From Euglena gracilis (Eukaryota; Euglenida; Euglenophyceae; Euglenales), in assembly GCA_039621445.1 (NCBI GenBank), contig CP154954.1, positions 1,240,001-1,304,000 on the forward strand: a stretch of 64,000 bases of DNA. Reading direction: 5' to 3'. A program made the position numbers and the translations under genes. Below the pieces are notes generated by a model. That model was not told where the DNA came from, searched no databases, and saw nothing but the letters and a program-made list of their open reading frames with translations. Below, one piece after another: positions 46,760 to 57,094 of this stretch (position 1 is the first letter of the stretch; the number at the start of each line of letters is the position of its first letter).

Positions 46760-46801
<42 letters not shown>

Positions 46802-46833
46802 TGTGTGGGTGGGTGGGTGGGTGGGTGGGTGGG
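46760..46833. repeat. (TG)n followed by (GTGG)n microsatellite
   Basis: Starts exactly at the presumed splice donor of the preceding exon, so the donor GT is part of the repeat. Confidence 0.95.
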
Positions 46834-48430
46834 TCCCCCTGGTGCGAGGTTTCAGCCCTGTACACCCTTTTCCGATCTTCCGCATAAAAAAGCAACCACA
46901 GAAATAAAGTTCGGCACACCACCGAAACTAGGCGGACGATCAGGTCTCATGCGCCTCACAAAAAAAAATACATATGTATGCCATGGAAAGCTTTCTGCTT
47001 TGGGAAATAAAACCAACCACAAACACCAAGCAAAATGCTGGAATATGAAATGATTATTCGCGATCCAGACATTCACACATTAATTTGCATTGCAGACATT
47101 TATTGTATGTTCAACAGCATTGGGGCATGTCTGCTTCGGTCAGGCATTAATTTGGACAAAAGAAAAGTGTTTGGCTCTTGTATTTGCAAGGAATGCAGAT
47201 GTGCATCACCAGCTCTGGTGGAAGCAGATTAGGCCTGGGCATCCCGACCCTGACCTTCTTCGATATCCACTGAACTCGCCGAGGGATGGAAGGGATTGGG
47301 AGATGGAGGTATTTTGATTTTGTCAGTGAAAGGGTAATGAAACGTTTTGGAGGCTTGCGAAAAGAGTCGACATGGCACGACTTGTGAAAAGGCCAAAATG
47401 GCAACCACATGCGTGGGCCCGCCCTCCACCCACACTGGCTCCCATTCACTCCGCAGAACGCCCCCCCCCAAAGCCAGGCGTGGCGGGGAGCACACCCACC
47501 TACCCACACTTTCCAGCGAAGTTGTTTGTTGTCGACTCAAGGTTGGGTTTTGTTTTGGTGTTTTTGAGGGGGTCCCAAAATCGGCCCAAAATTTTTGATG
47601 GGGTATCCAAAAATCAAAACTTTGGGCCTCCATCGATGATGAGAGAAAACCAATGGTCGACCATGTGAAGAACGTTGGCCCTTGCCATTAGTTCTGTTCC
47701 GAACGTCATGCTTTACGGCGCTTCGAAAGCAGCTCGTCAATCAAATTGAATCCCTTAAAATGCCCCGTGTGAGGGGTATTTGATTTCCCCGCAACTCCCT
47801 GACTGACCCAAGTTACAGCCATTTTTCGGCCCATTTTGGCGATTTTGTACAGTTTTGGCCTGTTTTGATTTAGCCGTTTTCGGCCAGTTTCGGGTTAAAA
47901 AGTCGAAAGAATTGAAAGAAATTTGCCCGAAACGATGTTTTTTGGCCTCCCAGACCCGGAAAACCTGTGTTTGAGGCCAAAATGGACGTTTTTTGAATCC
48001 CATGGAGTTTGGGTCAAAAATGGGTCAAAAAGGGCGAAAAATCGAAGGAAAAAACTGTCTGAAAAATGAGCGTTTTTCGACCCCCCAGCCCCCGTTTTTG
48101 GCACAAACTCATGGAGTGGTGGTTGCGAAATTGAAAATGTGGTTATAAGGGACACAATTGACAACCCCCTCAAACAATGCCTTCGCGGGACAACAGACAT
48201 TTGTTCACTTGCCATGATGAGGGCAAATCTGGTATTGAATTCCTGTCCACTGCTTTGTGGAATTTCTTGAAAGAAGCCATAAAGAAAGGGCTGTGTTGAC
48301 GAGAAATAAAATTTTTAAACCGGGGGTCCCAAAAATACAAATTTTTGGGGTTTGGGGGGGGTACCAAAAAAACAAAATTTGGGGGAGGGGCCAAAACCCA
48401 GAACCCAACCTTGCCTCACGCCTGTGCCAG
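46834..48430 (+). other. Intron
   Basis: No certain gene. A possible exon at about 47,166-47,307 reads N-A-D-V-H-H-Q-L-W-W-K-Q-I-R-P-G-H-P-D and N-S-P-R-D-G-R-D-W-E-M-E before GTATTT. I cannot tie it to the neighbouring exons. Confidence 0.35.
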
Positions 48431-48570
48431 GGGTGTCGGACCGGCTGTTCGCGGAGCTGGTAACGCTGCTGGACCGGGTGCTGCAGGAGGCGGTGCAGTT
48501 CATGGAGGACCGGGGCGACCCGGAGGCGGTGGTGCGGTTCCGGGTGGAGCGGTTTGAGGAGGACCTGGAG
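48431..48570 (+). CDS. Candidate exon of split gene
   Basis: The acceptor is CTGTGCCAG at 48430 and the donor is GAG|GTGAAG at 48571. GG completes Gly, then V-S-D-R-L-F-A-E-L-V-T-L-L-D-R-V-L-Q-E-A and ...R-F-E-E-D-L-E. Helical and charged, with phases matching both neighbours. Confidence 0.6.
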
Positions 48571-49635
48571 GTGAAGTTGTGGTCCATGGCCGACCCGGGC
48601 CGGTGTGTGAATGGCAGCGCGTCCTGCAACCGTCTCCTGCATCACACGTTCCTTTCAGGAGATGGTGTGGCCCAGCCCAGTTGTAGTAACACCCCCCAGG
48701 CCCCAACCAAAAGGCCAAATGGCCAAGTGGTGTTTTGGGGGGGCTCGTTGGGTTGTCAACCTGGTTCTTGTGCTCCCCCACAACTTGCCACTGGTTCCCT
48801 TTTTTTTTCCGGGGGCACCCCTGATTTACAGCTCACAGTTCTCCTCTTCACCTCCAGTGCCAAAGGAGGTTTCTCATGCAACGTGAGGTGATGGGGGGAT
48901 TTCGACCCCTCACCAGGTTTCCCCCCGGGTCTCAACCAGGCTTCTTTTAAGTCAGCAGACCCCCCCCCCGGGGGGTGGGTGGGTGGGTCCGGGGCCGGAA
49001 TCCCGGGGCCCCGGGGGGGGGGTGGGTGGGTCCGGGGCCGGAAGCCCGGGGGGGGGGGGGGGTCCCGCGCCGGCGGCGCCGGGTATACCTTTTTGGGACG
49101 AAGCGCCGAAAATTTTTGAAGATTGCTTTTAGCGGGCCTGATTTTGGGGGGTCCCCCCGGGGGGGGGAGGGGTCCCGCGCCACCCTGGGTGGGTGGGGGG
49201 GGTCCCCCCCCTCCCCCTCCCCCCGGGGTCTTAAAAAGAAGCCTGGTCTCAACGAGAGATGTTTGAGGAGGTCTCGGCCAGATCTTTCCCACCCAAACCC
49301 CCAAAACTGAACAAAAGGCCAATTTCTTTCCTGGTTCTTTGATTGTTTGAGGGTGTTTGTTGTGTCCACCCCTTTCCCCCGGGTGTGTTCAGACGTCAGA
49401 ACATGGAGCACGACGACGAAGGGGTGGCGCTTTTCCGGTTGAGCAATTGCCGAGGGCCTCCTGGGGAAAACGTTGTGTTTTGCTTCACAGGAGACGCCCC
49501 TTTCTGCCTTGTTTCTTCTCCCCCCTTCCGCTCTCGCTTTGGGCCCAACGTTTTTCTTTTTTTGGCGAATGGTGTCGCCAAACAGGTACCTTCAAAGTCA
49601 CAAGTACAAGAAAATGTGAAATGTCCCCCATACAG

Positions 49636-49734
49636 CCCTCCTGTCGTGCTCCGGATTGGGTCCGGAAGGTGGAGGTGCCAGAGGACACCCGCTCTTTCGC
49701 CGACGCCACCCTCCGCGATATGCTGGCCCGCTAG
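49636..49734 (+). CDS. Candidate terminal exon of split gene
   Basis: The acceptor is CCCATACAG at 49635. Phase 0 reads P-S-C-R-A-P-D-W-V-R-K-V-E-V-P-E-D-T-R and F-A-D-A-T-L-R-D-M-L-A-R, then TAG at 49,732-49,734. Phase agrees with the exon ending at 48,570. It gives the probable C-terminus. Confidence 0.55.
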   Translation, partial: PSCRAPDWVRKVEVPEDTRSFADATLRDMLAR

Positions 49735-51020
49735 GCTGCGCAGGAGCCCCAGGCCGTTGCCTCTGGGCCACGTTTTTCGCATGCCCCCACGGTCGGCACG
49801 ACACTCCAGAAATTTTCGAACAAATAGGCAGAATCTTGGGAATCTGTTTTTTTTTTGAGTAGTTTTTCTTTGAGGTGCTTTGAAAAAAAAATGGAGCTCA
49901 AACCGTTGCGGGCTGCTGGGTGTCTGGCTCGCGAGCACACTGGGTCGGGTCCCACTCAAGTTCTCCGGGTCACGAAGCGCACAAGCGGTCCCCTTCCAAC
50001 CCCATCTGCTGCCGGTTGCCAGTCGGCCCGGGCCTGCCCCCACGGTTTAGCAGACCCGGGGAATTCCGGTGGACCAGGACCCCAAACCTCCGATGTGACC
50101 GATCGACACAACGCTGTTGCCTTTGGCCCCGCGTTCTCTCGGCAACGACCCGTCCCACACCGGGATGGGTTGAACCCGCCAGCCAAAAGGGCCGGAGGGG
50201 TCCCCCTCCCGTCCGGCAGGGGATTTCCGCATCATCAAACCCTCCCCTTGGGAGGGGGGGAGGGCGTGCCACCTTTCCCCAGAACCTGAATTGACCTCTC
50301 CCCACCCCAAAGCAGGGAACGGCATAACGACGATATCCAGGTTCGATGAGAGGAGGGTGTCACGACTTGAGGTGGGAAGGTGCCCCTCCTTGACCCTGGG
50401 GACCACCCAAATTGTTCATTTTTGGCCCAACCATTGTTTAGGGGCCCCCACCTGGAGGGGGGGGGGAGGGGTGGTCTGCAGACCAGACCCCCCCGCGAAG
50501 GGAGTTGGACGAACAACAGGCCCAGCAAGGTCTGGCTCTCTCTTCTCATGTGCCTTGCGCCAAGAAATTTGTTTTCAGGATTGACGAATGGGTTGCTTGT
50601 GTACGGGGCGGGCCAACCAATCCCTGCCCAAAGGGAGCACCGGTTCCCACCCCAGGATGACTGATGCCTTGGGGTCAAACTGCTGCTTATCTGCTCACCA
50701 ACAACCGAACGTCTTGCCGAACTATGGAGAGACATCTTCATCCTTTTTCCTCAACCACTGCGCAATTTCAACCCATCAAAATATTTTTTTGTTTGCTTTT
50801 TTTGGGGGGGAGGGAACTTTTAGAATGGCTCCGTCCCAGCCTTTTTTTTGAAGGGCAGAAAAATGTGGTCAACAGGGAGGGTCAGGTCCCTCCGCCCTGG
50901 TCACAGTTTTTTCCGGGACTATTGGAGTTACGTCCCCATTTTTCCGGAACGTAAGGCAACTGGAAAAAAGGGGGGCTGCGGAACTATTCCGCTGCGTAAG
51001 TGTGCGTGTGCCCTGGAACG
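49735..51020. other. Intergenic, no gene recognised
   Basis: Mixed GC sequence with G runs at about 50,250 and 50,457-50,470. I see no conserved coding pattern on either strand. Confidence 0.4.
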
Positions 51021-51024
51021 TCGA

Positions 51025-51700
51025 CCATTCGGGCCGCACTTCGAGATGGTGAGGTCCTGCTTTCCTTGACGGCTGTTCTGTTCTGGTGTGTTGTGTGCGT
51101 GTGGGGGATGCTTCTTAATGCTCTTTGTTGCCGGAGTTGGCTGACTCCTCATTCTGACCTTCGATCCTCAAGGAGGAGAAAGCACTTACTTCTACGAGCT
51201 CAAACTGGAGAGTTAGGGACTCCCACGTCAGAGGGAGGGGAGGAAGGGAAGGGAGCACAAGAAGATGGTGAGGTCCTGCTTTCCTTGCCGGCTGTTCTGC
51301 TCTGGTGTGTTTGTGCGTGCGCGGGGGGTGCTTCTTACTGCGCCTTTGTTGCCGGAGTTGGCGATGATGAGGCCTCCTCCGACACCTTGGCGAAGCTGAA
51401 CCGCCGTGGACCCGCCCCCCCCTCTTCCATGGCGCGCTTGGTGGGCCCCCCCCCATGATGGGGATGGTGGTCTCTTTCTGTGTTTCTGGGTGGGTGGTTG
51501 GGGCTGCTTGGTTGGGGGTCCCTTTTCTGGTTGGGATGTTTTTCTTTTTCTGCTGGATTTTTGGGTGGGGGGGTGGGCTCACCATCTTCTTGTGCTTCGC
51601 CCTCTTGGTCCCTTCCTCCCCCTTCCTCTGTCGTGGGAGTCCGAGACCATTCGGGCTCCGCACTGCGAGATGGTGAGGTACTGTGCACCCCTTTTTGGGC
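51025..51700. repeat. Direct repeats downstream of the recombinase ORF
   Basis: About 100 bases starting GATGGTGAGGTCCTGCTTTC occur at 51,043-51,141 and again at 51,263-51,361 with roughly 90% identity by eye. A third partial copy (CATTCGGGC...GCGAGATGGTGAGGT) lies at 51,648-51,682. They sit at the 3' side of the DIRS-like element and could be its terminal repeats. Confidence 0.6.
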
Positions 51701-51721
51701 CATAATTGTTTGAATTTTTGA

Positions 51722-52640
51722 AACGACTCCCAGCCTCAAATAATGAGCTTGGAAGGCCCCAAAATTTTTCCACTGACCCAGCTGCTGGACTTCTTCCACT
51801 TGCAACCCAGCATTTTTCCACCATAAAACCCCAGCCCCTCTGGTGCTGTGGGGTTTCCAGTGGGTGGTGTCCACCCCCCCCCCTCTTGCAGAATTTCTTT
51901 GGTAAGGGAATTCACTCTTTCTGATGTCAAAGGTCGTTTACCATCCAAAGACCATAACAAATTATTCTTGTGCCCAACCATGTGGGCTGTCCTTTCCACA
52001 TACTCTTTCAATAAATGCCATGGGCTTATGAGGGGGGTGTGTGGCAAACTCAAAACTTCCTCCCATCTTGGGAATTGCCACCCTTTTCTTTGCAATAAAA
52101 TGAAAATTTTTTCTCCCACGAAACTGATTTTTCGCTGTGTCCTGGCTAAATCAACCCCCCTGTGGAGGGCCAAAAGCCTCCAACAAATGATGAGTCTGTT
52201 TCTGAGCTCTTTCACAGAGAGTTCTGAGAGGGGTCTTGATTGTCTGATGATGTTGTTTAGAAAATCAGTGGGTTCCCAGAAATGGGCATACTTGCAGACA
52301 TTGGAATTCCATTTCCTTTTCAATGGAGACAAAAGAGGGGAAAACCTCAATGACCCAAACCCTGGGAGTAATAAAACTGCTGCATATGCATTTCGTGCAG
52401 TGTTGAGGCTGTGAACAGCCAAATCAAGGATGGCCTCGGCCATCTTGTGGACTGTGCAGTCCTGCAGGGGCACCCCTTTGTGCAACAATTGGCCCACCAA
52501 TGTCCTGAAGGCTGAATCAAATCTCTTGACATTTCCCAGATTTTTTATGTAAGTGTCGATACTGGACATCGAAACTTCCTGGGATTGTAATATTTGCCTG
52601 ACACAATCAAGCAGGCCAATTTCCACCTTGGGGGGGGCAT
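51722..52640 (-). CDS. Tyrosine recombinase of a DIRS-like retrotransposon (frameshifted)
   Basis: Reading leftward from about 52,640, the frame has V-E-I-G-L-L-D-C-V-R-Q-I-L-Q and later A-L-H-R-G-V-D-L-A-R-T (box I Arg region). In a second frame H-S-T-R-G-A-G (HxxR, 51,850-51,839) and A-H-Y-L-R-L-G carry the nucleophile Tyr (about 51,742-51,740). The switch lies at a C run near 51,876-51,884, so a homopolymer indel, not biology, may cause it. The ORF overlaps the end of the RNase H/methyltransferase ORF in another frame, as in known DIRS elements. It would integrate element DNA without an integrase. Confidence 0.75.
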
Positions 52641-53520
52641 CTCCTCCCCCCAGCAGTTGGTGAATAGACCCCATTGGGGGGGTACCAACAAAACTTTGCT
52701 GCCTGGCTTTCTGATTGCCATTAATTGGCGCCACCATGATGTTGAAGCCCAGTGGGGTACGATCAACAGACAAGTCAGGTCTGGTTTTAACATTAATCTC
52801 TGAACCCATTGGGGAATGATGCTCCAGGGGGGGTTTGCATAAACTGGGGGGAGGCCCCTCAAATCTGCCTTCAAGGCATCCACCAGCAAAGCCCCTTGGT
52901 GGGGGTATCGACAAACAAACTTGGGGAATTTTTTGTTGCTGGGTATGCAAAACATGTCCACCTCTGGGGTGATGTCCTGTCTGAAAAATTTCAGGATTTG
53001 GTGAAAGATATGTAGGTTTAAGGTATAATCCCCTGGGTCCTTTTGCTCCCTGGTCAGGGAGTCTGCCAATTGCTCTTTTGTGGGGACCCAAACCACCTGC
53101 AAATTGATTTGCTTTTCTTGGCAATGATACAGCAGGGGTTTTAAAATGGAATTTAGGTAGGGCTTTTTGCCTCCCCATTTTGTTGGACAACTTACAGCCA
53201 CTTGGCTGTCCACATGAAGCATTATGGTTTGTTTTGGTTTTGCCAGACTTTTTACTGTCTCCACTGCTGACATCAATTCTTTTTGGTTGATGTGAAGGAT
53301 GTGCAGGTCCCTCCAAAAATCCTGCACTTTTTGGCCTGAGTTTTTGTCCAGCCCCCCCCACTGCCAGGTGCTGCTGTCTGAAAACAGATCCTGAGAGGCC
53401 TGGGATTGAAAGGCTCTGCCCACACCTGGCTGCAAAAACGCTTTTAACTCCACAATTTGATCTTTGACCCCCTGGGGAATGGTTAGGGTGTGGTCCCAAC
53501 CCCACTTTGTGTGCAAATTG
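52545..53520 (-). CDS. RNase H and NPPW methyltransferase-like domains of DIRS-like element (5' truncated)
   Basis: Reading leftward, the RNase H motifs are F-S-D-S-S-T-W-Q-W-G-G (Asp), N-Q-K-E-L (Glu), L-H-V-D-S-Q (Asp) and Q-L-A-D-S-L-T-R. They are followed by Y-A-N-P-P-W-S-I-I-P, the NPPW-type motif of the Dam-like methyltransferase domain found in many DIRS elements. The ORF ends at 52,545 after the recombinase has started in another frame. The reverse transcriptase expected upstream is missing: from about 53,520 the frame runs into unrelated GC-rich sequence, so the element is truncated. Confidence 0.75.
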
Positions 53521-54640
53521 TTGGCCGGCCCCACCCCCTGTGCGCCGCCGGTCGCCCCCGCGACCGGCGAGTCCCGGTGGGCCGAGGGCCCGGGGGGGTC
53601 CTCGCCGTCGTGGAAAACCACCGACAGCCGGGGGGTGGGTGTTTCCGGGGCGGGGCCTGCGCTTTTTCTGGGGGTTGGTGGGCTCAGGCCAACTCCCATT
53701 TTTTCACCCAGGTGTTTTCCCCTACCCCAGCCGGTGCGTAGGATCGTTTTTTTAATGTTTTCTGAAAATTTGGTGAACACCGAAAAATCTGCCATTTGCA
53801 ATGAAATCGAACTTTTCTCTCTCAAATCTCACTTTTCTCTCTTTCTCTCTCACACACTCTCTTGCACACACCAACCCACAAACCAACCCGCTGAATCTGA
53901 AATGAATTCCAACCCACTGGAGAAGCAATCAAACTGTTGGAAATCTGTGAGAATGACTGAATGTGATGAAAAAAACAACCTGGGGCAAGGAAGAGGGGTA
54001 TAGGGTATAGGTGGCGGTGAGGGTGGCGGTGTTGTAGGTCTCCTTCTTGATTTCAATACCAAATTGCCTTCAATAACTCCACCAACAATGCAATGACCAA
54101 CAATGTAATTGCCAATTCCAATTCAACAATGTGATTGATCAAATCCAATTCAATGTATTTCTTCTTTGCCAAATGATGGGGAAAACCCCTCAAGTTCTGT
54201 GAAAAAACAGAATTTGAAAGCGCAAACTAATTTGACCCGCTTCCAATTTAAGTCGCGGGTTTCTCTAACTGATTGGCTGTTACCCGCGACTTTGAAATTT
54301 GCGCTTTCTGGCAATTTTTGGCTGCCGGCGAAAGCCGGCGGCCGACACCCCCTCCCTTGCGACCTTAGTCGGACACCAAAAACTCGCCCCCCCCCTTTCC
54401 TCAACAAAGAGGGGGGAAGTCCTCCAATCGGCACTCCTTCACCCAAAGCCTATGTCCCACACATGCTCCCTTGAACCAACCAAACGGAAAACAAAATTCA
54501 GGGACTATGGCTTTCAAGTGCCTTCAAACCCTTGGGAAAGACTCGGTTCACCAACCAATGAATATTTGGCTGCCCCCCCCCCCCCCGCGTCTCACGGGTG
54601 GTACGAGGGTCTTCACCAAGATCTGCCCCCCCCCTTTTCA
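53521..54640. other. No gene recognised
   Basis: GC-rich to 53,740, then mixed sequence with a CT/CA-rich run at 53,815-53,880 and a GCCGGCGAAAGCCGGC hairpin at 54,323. No coding pattern supported. Confidence 0.4.
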
Positions 54641-54641
54641 A

Positions 54642-54955
54642 CGGGTCGGGGGATTTTGGTAAAAATTCGGTTGGCGCCCCCCCCCCCCTCGGGTCGGGGG
54701 GATTTTTGTCAAAAAAACCAAACGCCCCCCCCCCTCCTCGGGCCGGGGGGATTTTTGTCAAAAAAAATCAAACGCCCCCCCCCTCCTCGGGCCGGGGGGA
54801 TTTTTGTCAAAAAATCAAGCGCCCCCCCCCCCTCCTCGGGCCGGGGGGATTTTTGCCAAAAAAATCAAGCGCCCCCCCCCTCCTCGGGCCGGGGGGATTT
54901 TTAAAAATCCAAGTGCCCCCCCCCCTCCTCGGGCCGGGGGGATTTTTTGTCAAAC
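54642..54955. repeat. 48-bp minisatellite, about seven units
   Basis: Each unit has CGGGCCGGGGGGATTTTT, then GTCAAAAAA, then CAA(A/G)CGCCCCCCCCC. The period is about 48-49 bp. G and C runs of complementary type alternate, so single strands could fold into strong hairpins. Confidence 0.9.
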
Positions 54956-55059
54956 CGAAGGAGGGCTCATTATGTGACCAAGAACACCCAAACACAATGT
55001 AACCCATCATCTCAAAGAATCAATCTCCGAACCTACAACACCGGGAGAGAAGAGGAGAG

Positions 55060-55145
55060 GACGGCAAATATAGGCGCAGTGGGGCGAGTACAAGTACAAA
55101 TATAAGTGCGGTGGGGCAAATATAAGCGCAGTGGGGCGAGTACAA
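55060..55145. repeat. Short tandem repeats AATATAAGCGCAGTGGGGC
   Basis: Three imperfect copies of (A)AATATA(A/G)G(C/T)GC(A/G)GTGGGGC, two followed by GAGTACAA. They lie just downstream of the integrase ORF, where the 3' untranslated part or LTR of the Ty3 element would be. Confidence 0.6.
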
Positions 55146-55403
55146 CAGCAATGCGGCGGCGAATATGCTGAGGTGCCCCGGCCCCCTTGCGGGGCCTTTT
55201 TCTCCAATTTCCATTCTCCTTGCCAATTCTTGCATCTGTACATTCTCTCCTTTACACGCTCATGCGTGTGTTCGTGCACTCACACCCACACGGACGTGCA
55301 AATCGGGTTTTTGAATTTTGGTGTTGGGTTAAAAACAGCACTTTGCCTTCCCATTTGGCTCACGGTAGAGCCTTGGACAGGGCCCTATGGCTCACCTTAG
55401 AGC

Positions 55404-56993
55404 CTATGGCCCACCGTCAATTTTAAGTTCGGACATGATGTCCATTTTCACTTTTTTCTCACGACAATACTTTACAAACTCTCCACTGAATCTGTGGATG
55501 AAATTTCCAGCCGGTTCCCAGGTTTCCTCCCCGTCTTCATATCCGACCCACTTTGTTAAAAATTCCCACTTTCCATCTTTTCCTTTCCGATGCCTCAAGA
55601 TTTTTTCCACCTCCCACTCATCAGGTAATGCCTCTTCTTCTTTTTCGGTTCGTTTATAATAAAAAAGAGGCACCCCCTTACCTTCAACTTGGGGTTCCCG
55701 ATACTCCTTCAAAAAACTCCTATGAGCTTTTGTCTCCACCCCAGATTTCATCTCAATTACATAACTCCGTTCCCCTTCTCTACCCTTCACGACCCCAGGT
55801 CCCACCCACCTAGAGTCAAGCTTCTCACCCGACCCCTCGGGTCTCCTATACCAAACCGTCGTCCCCACCTTTAGGGGTTCCATTTCTTTCCTCCCCTTAT
55901 TTATCCTTGCCACCTCCTCCTCATGCTTTTTGTTGAGTATCCTAACCACCCTCCCATCAATGTCTTGCATCCTATGGAAAAACTCCACCGAATCCTCACA
56001 TTCTTTGGGTGGTTGGTAGGGTACCCCTGCTAATGGTCTTTCCCTTCCAGTCACAATTTCATATGGGCTCAATCCGCTTTCCCCCTTTACGTCGTGAATT
56101 CGGTCCAAAACTTGGGGTAAAGCTTCAACCCAATTAATTTTTTCCTCCACGTACAATTTTCTCAACACCTCCATTACTTGTTGTCCGGCTCTCTCGACCC
56201 TCCCGTTTGCTTGGTGGTGGTATGCTTGGGAATATGCTTGCCTAATCCCCAAAAGTGCACACATGTTTTTCCACCAAGTGCTTGTGAAATGGCTCCCTTG
56301 GTCACTCGAAATGACCGAGGGAACCCCAAAAGGCCTCCACTGATTTTTCACCATCTCCTTAGCCAACTTGGCACCGGTTAACCCCTTGTCCTTGCATGCA
56401 ACCCCCACAATCCATCCCGAATGCCTATCCACACACAAGGCTAGGGTGTCATACTCCCCCCCATCGTGTAAAACCCTTGGCATTCGAAACAAATCGATGG
56501 CAACACTTGTCATTAGTGCAGGGGGTATGGGTGTGGACTCGATGGGTCCTTTCAAACTCTCCCCCCTCACACTCGCTTGGCATGTGGAACAATTTTTGCT
56601 GCAATTTTGGTTGAGTTGCTTTGCAGCCTTTTCATCAGCCCAAACAAAACGGATTGCCATGTGTTTCCAAACTTTTTCAGGGCCAACGTGCCCCAAAAAC
56701 TCGTGAATTTCTTGAATCACCAAGTGTTGAAAACTTTCAGGCACACACAACTTTTCTTCAAAAAACAATTGACCATTTAGCACTTTGAAGCCCTTTGGCC
56801 AAATTGAATCGCCTTTGGTAGCTACCCATTTTTCTTTCCATGTGGGGCATTGGGAATATGCTTCCCCCCAATCACGCTCCCATACGGGCTTAATATCCTT
56901 AGGGGTCGTACTTGGCAGGGCGTCCCCCACTTCCATACGAGTGTCCCCCCTCGAACTTTCAGCCGTCTCCGGGACAGGGGTCGTCTGCCCCAC
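55404..56993 (-). CDS. Ty3/gypsy integrase with C-terminal chromodomain
   Basis: 529 residues. A zinc-binding HHCC region runs I-H-E-F-L-G-H (97-102) to N-C-S-T-C (135-138). The catalytic triad is Asp167 (A-I-D-L-F), Asp231 (S-S-D-Q-G-S-H-F) and Glu267 (G-R-V-E-R-A-G), with D-E spacing of 35. A chromodomain starts near residue 459: D-E-W-E-V-E-K-I-L, L-T-K-W-V-G-Y and E-E-T-W-E-P. This marks a chromovirus, which targets chromatin through that domain. It follows the RT-RNase H ORF in the same element but in another frame. No stop interrupts it. Confidence 0.95.
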   Translation of the reverse strand: MGQTTPVPETAESSRGDTRMEVGDALPSTTPKDIKPVWERDWGEAYSQCPTWKEKWVATKGDSIWPKGFKVLNGQLFFEEKLCVPESFQHLVIQEIHEFLGHVGPEKVWKHMAIRFVWADEKAAKQLNQNCSKNCSTCQASVRGESLKGPIESTPIPPALMTSVAIDLFRMPRVLHDGGEYDTLALCVDRHSGWIVGVACKDKGLTGAKLAKEMVKNQWRPFGVPSVISSDQGSHFTSTWWKNMCALLGIRQAYSQAYHHQANGRVERAGQQVMEVLRKLYVEEKINWVEALPQVLDRIHDVKGESGLSPYEIVTGRERPLAGVPYQPPKECEDSVEFFHRMQDIDGRVVRILNKKHEEEVARINKGRKEMEPLKVGTTVWYRRPEGSGEKLDSRWVGPGVVKGREGERSYVIEMKSGVETKAHRSFLKEYREPQVEGKGVPLFYYKRTEKEEEALPDEWEVEKILRHRKGKDGKWEFLTKWVGYEDGEETWEPAGNFIHRFSGEFVKYCREKKVKMDIMSELKIDGGP

Positions 56994-57094
56994 CCCACTT
57001 TCTCATCCCAAAAATGAACTCGTTTTCTTTTTTTCCTGGGCCCTTGTGAGTGGGTGTCCACAGGGGTATCTTCTCCTCCTGGGTCTCTCCCACC

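Larger units (their letters stand above)
8621..49734 (+). other. Candidate long split nuclear gene (about 28 exons), product unrecognised
   Basis: GC-rich exons of 60-200 bases recur on the + strand, bounded by pyrimidine-AG and GT. Several successive junctions have compatible phase: 11,126 to 13,247; 16,186 to 16,677 to 17,230; 22,964 to 24,219; 30,260 through 30,982, 31,576, 33,962 and 34,439 to 35,732; and 46,564 to 48,431 to 49,636, which ends in TAG. Some links fail (for example into 10,282 and into 36,072), so exons are missing, indels exist, or more than one gene is present. A few early exons resemble nuclease-fold (Tudor-SN) segments, but I would not name the product. Confidence 0.45.
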
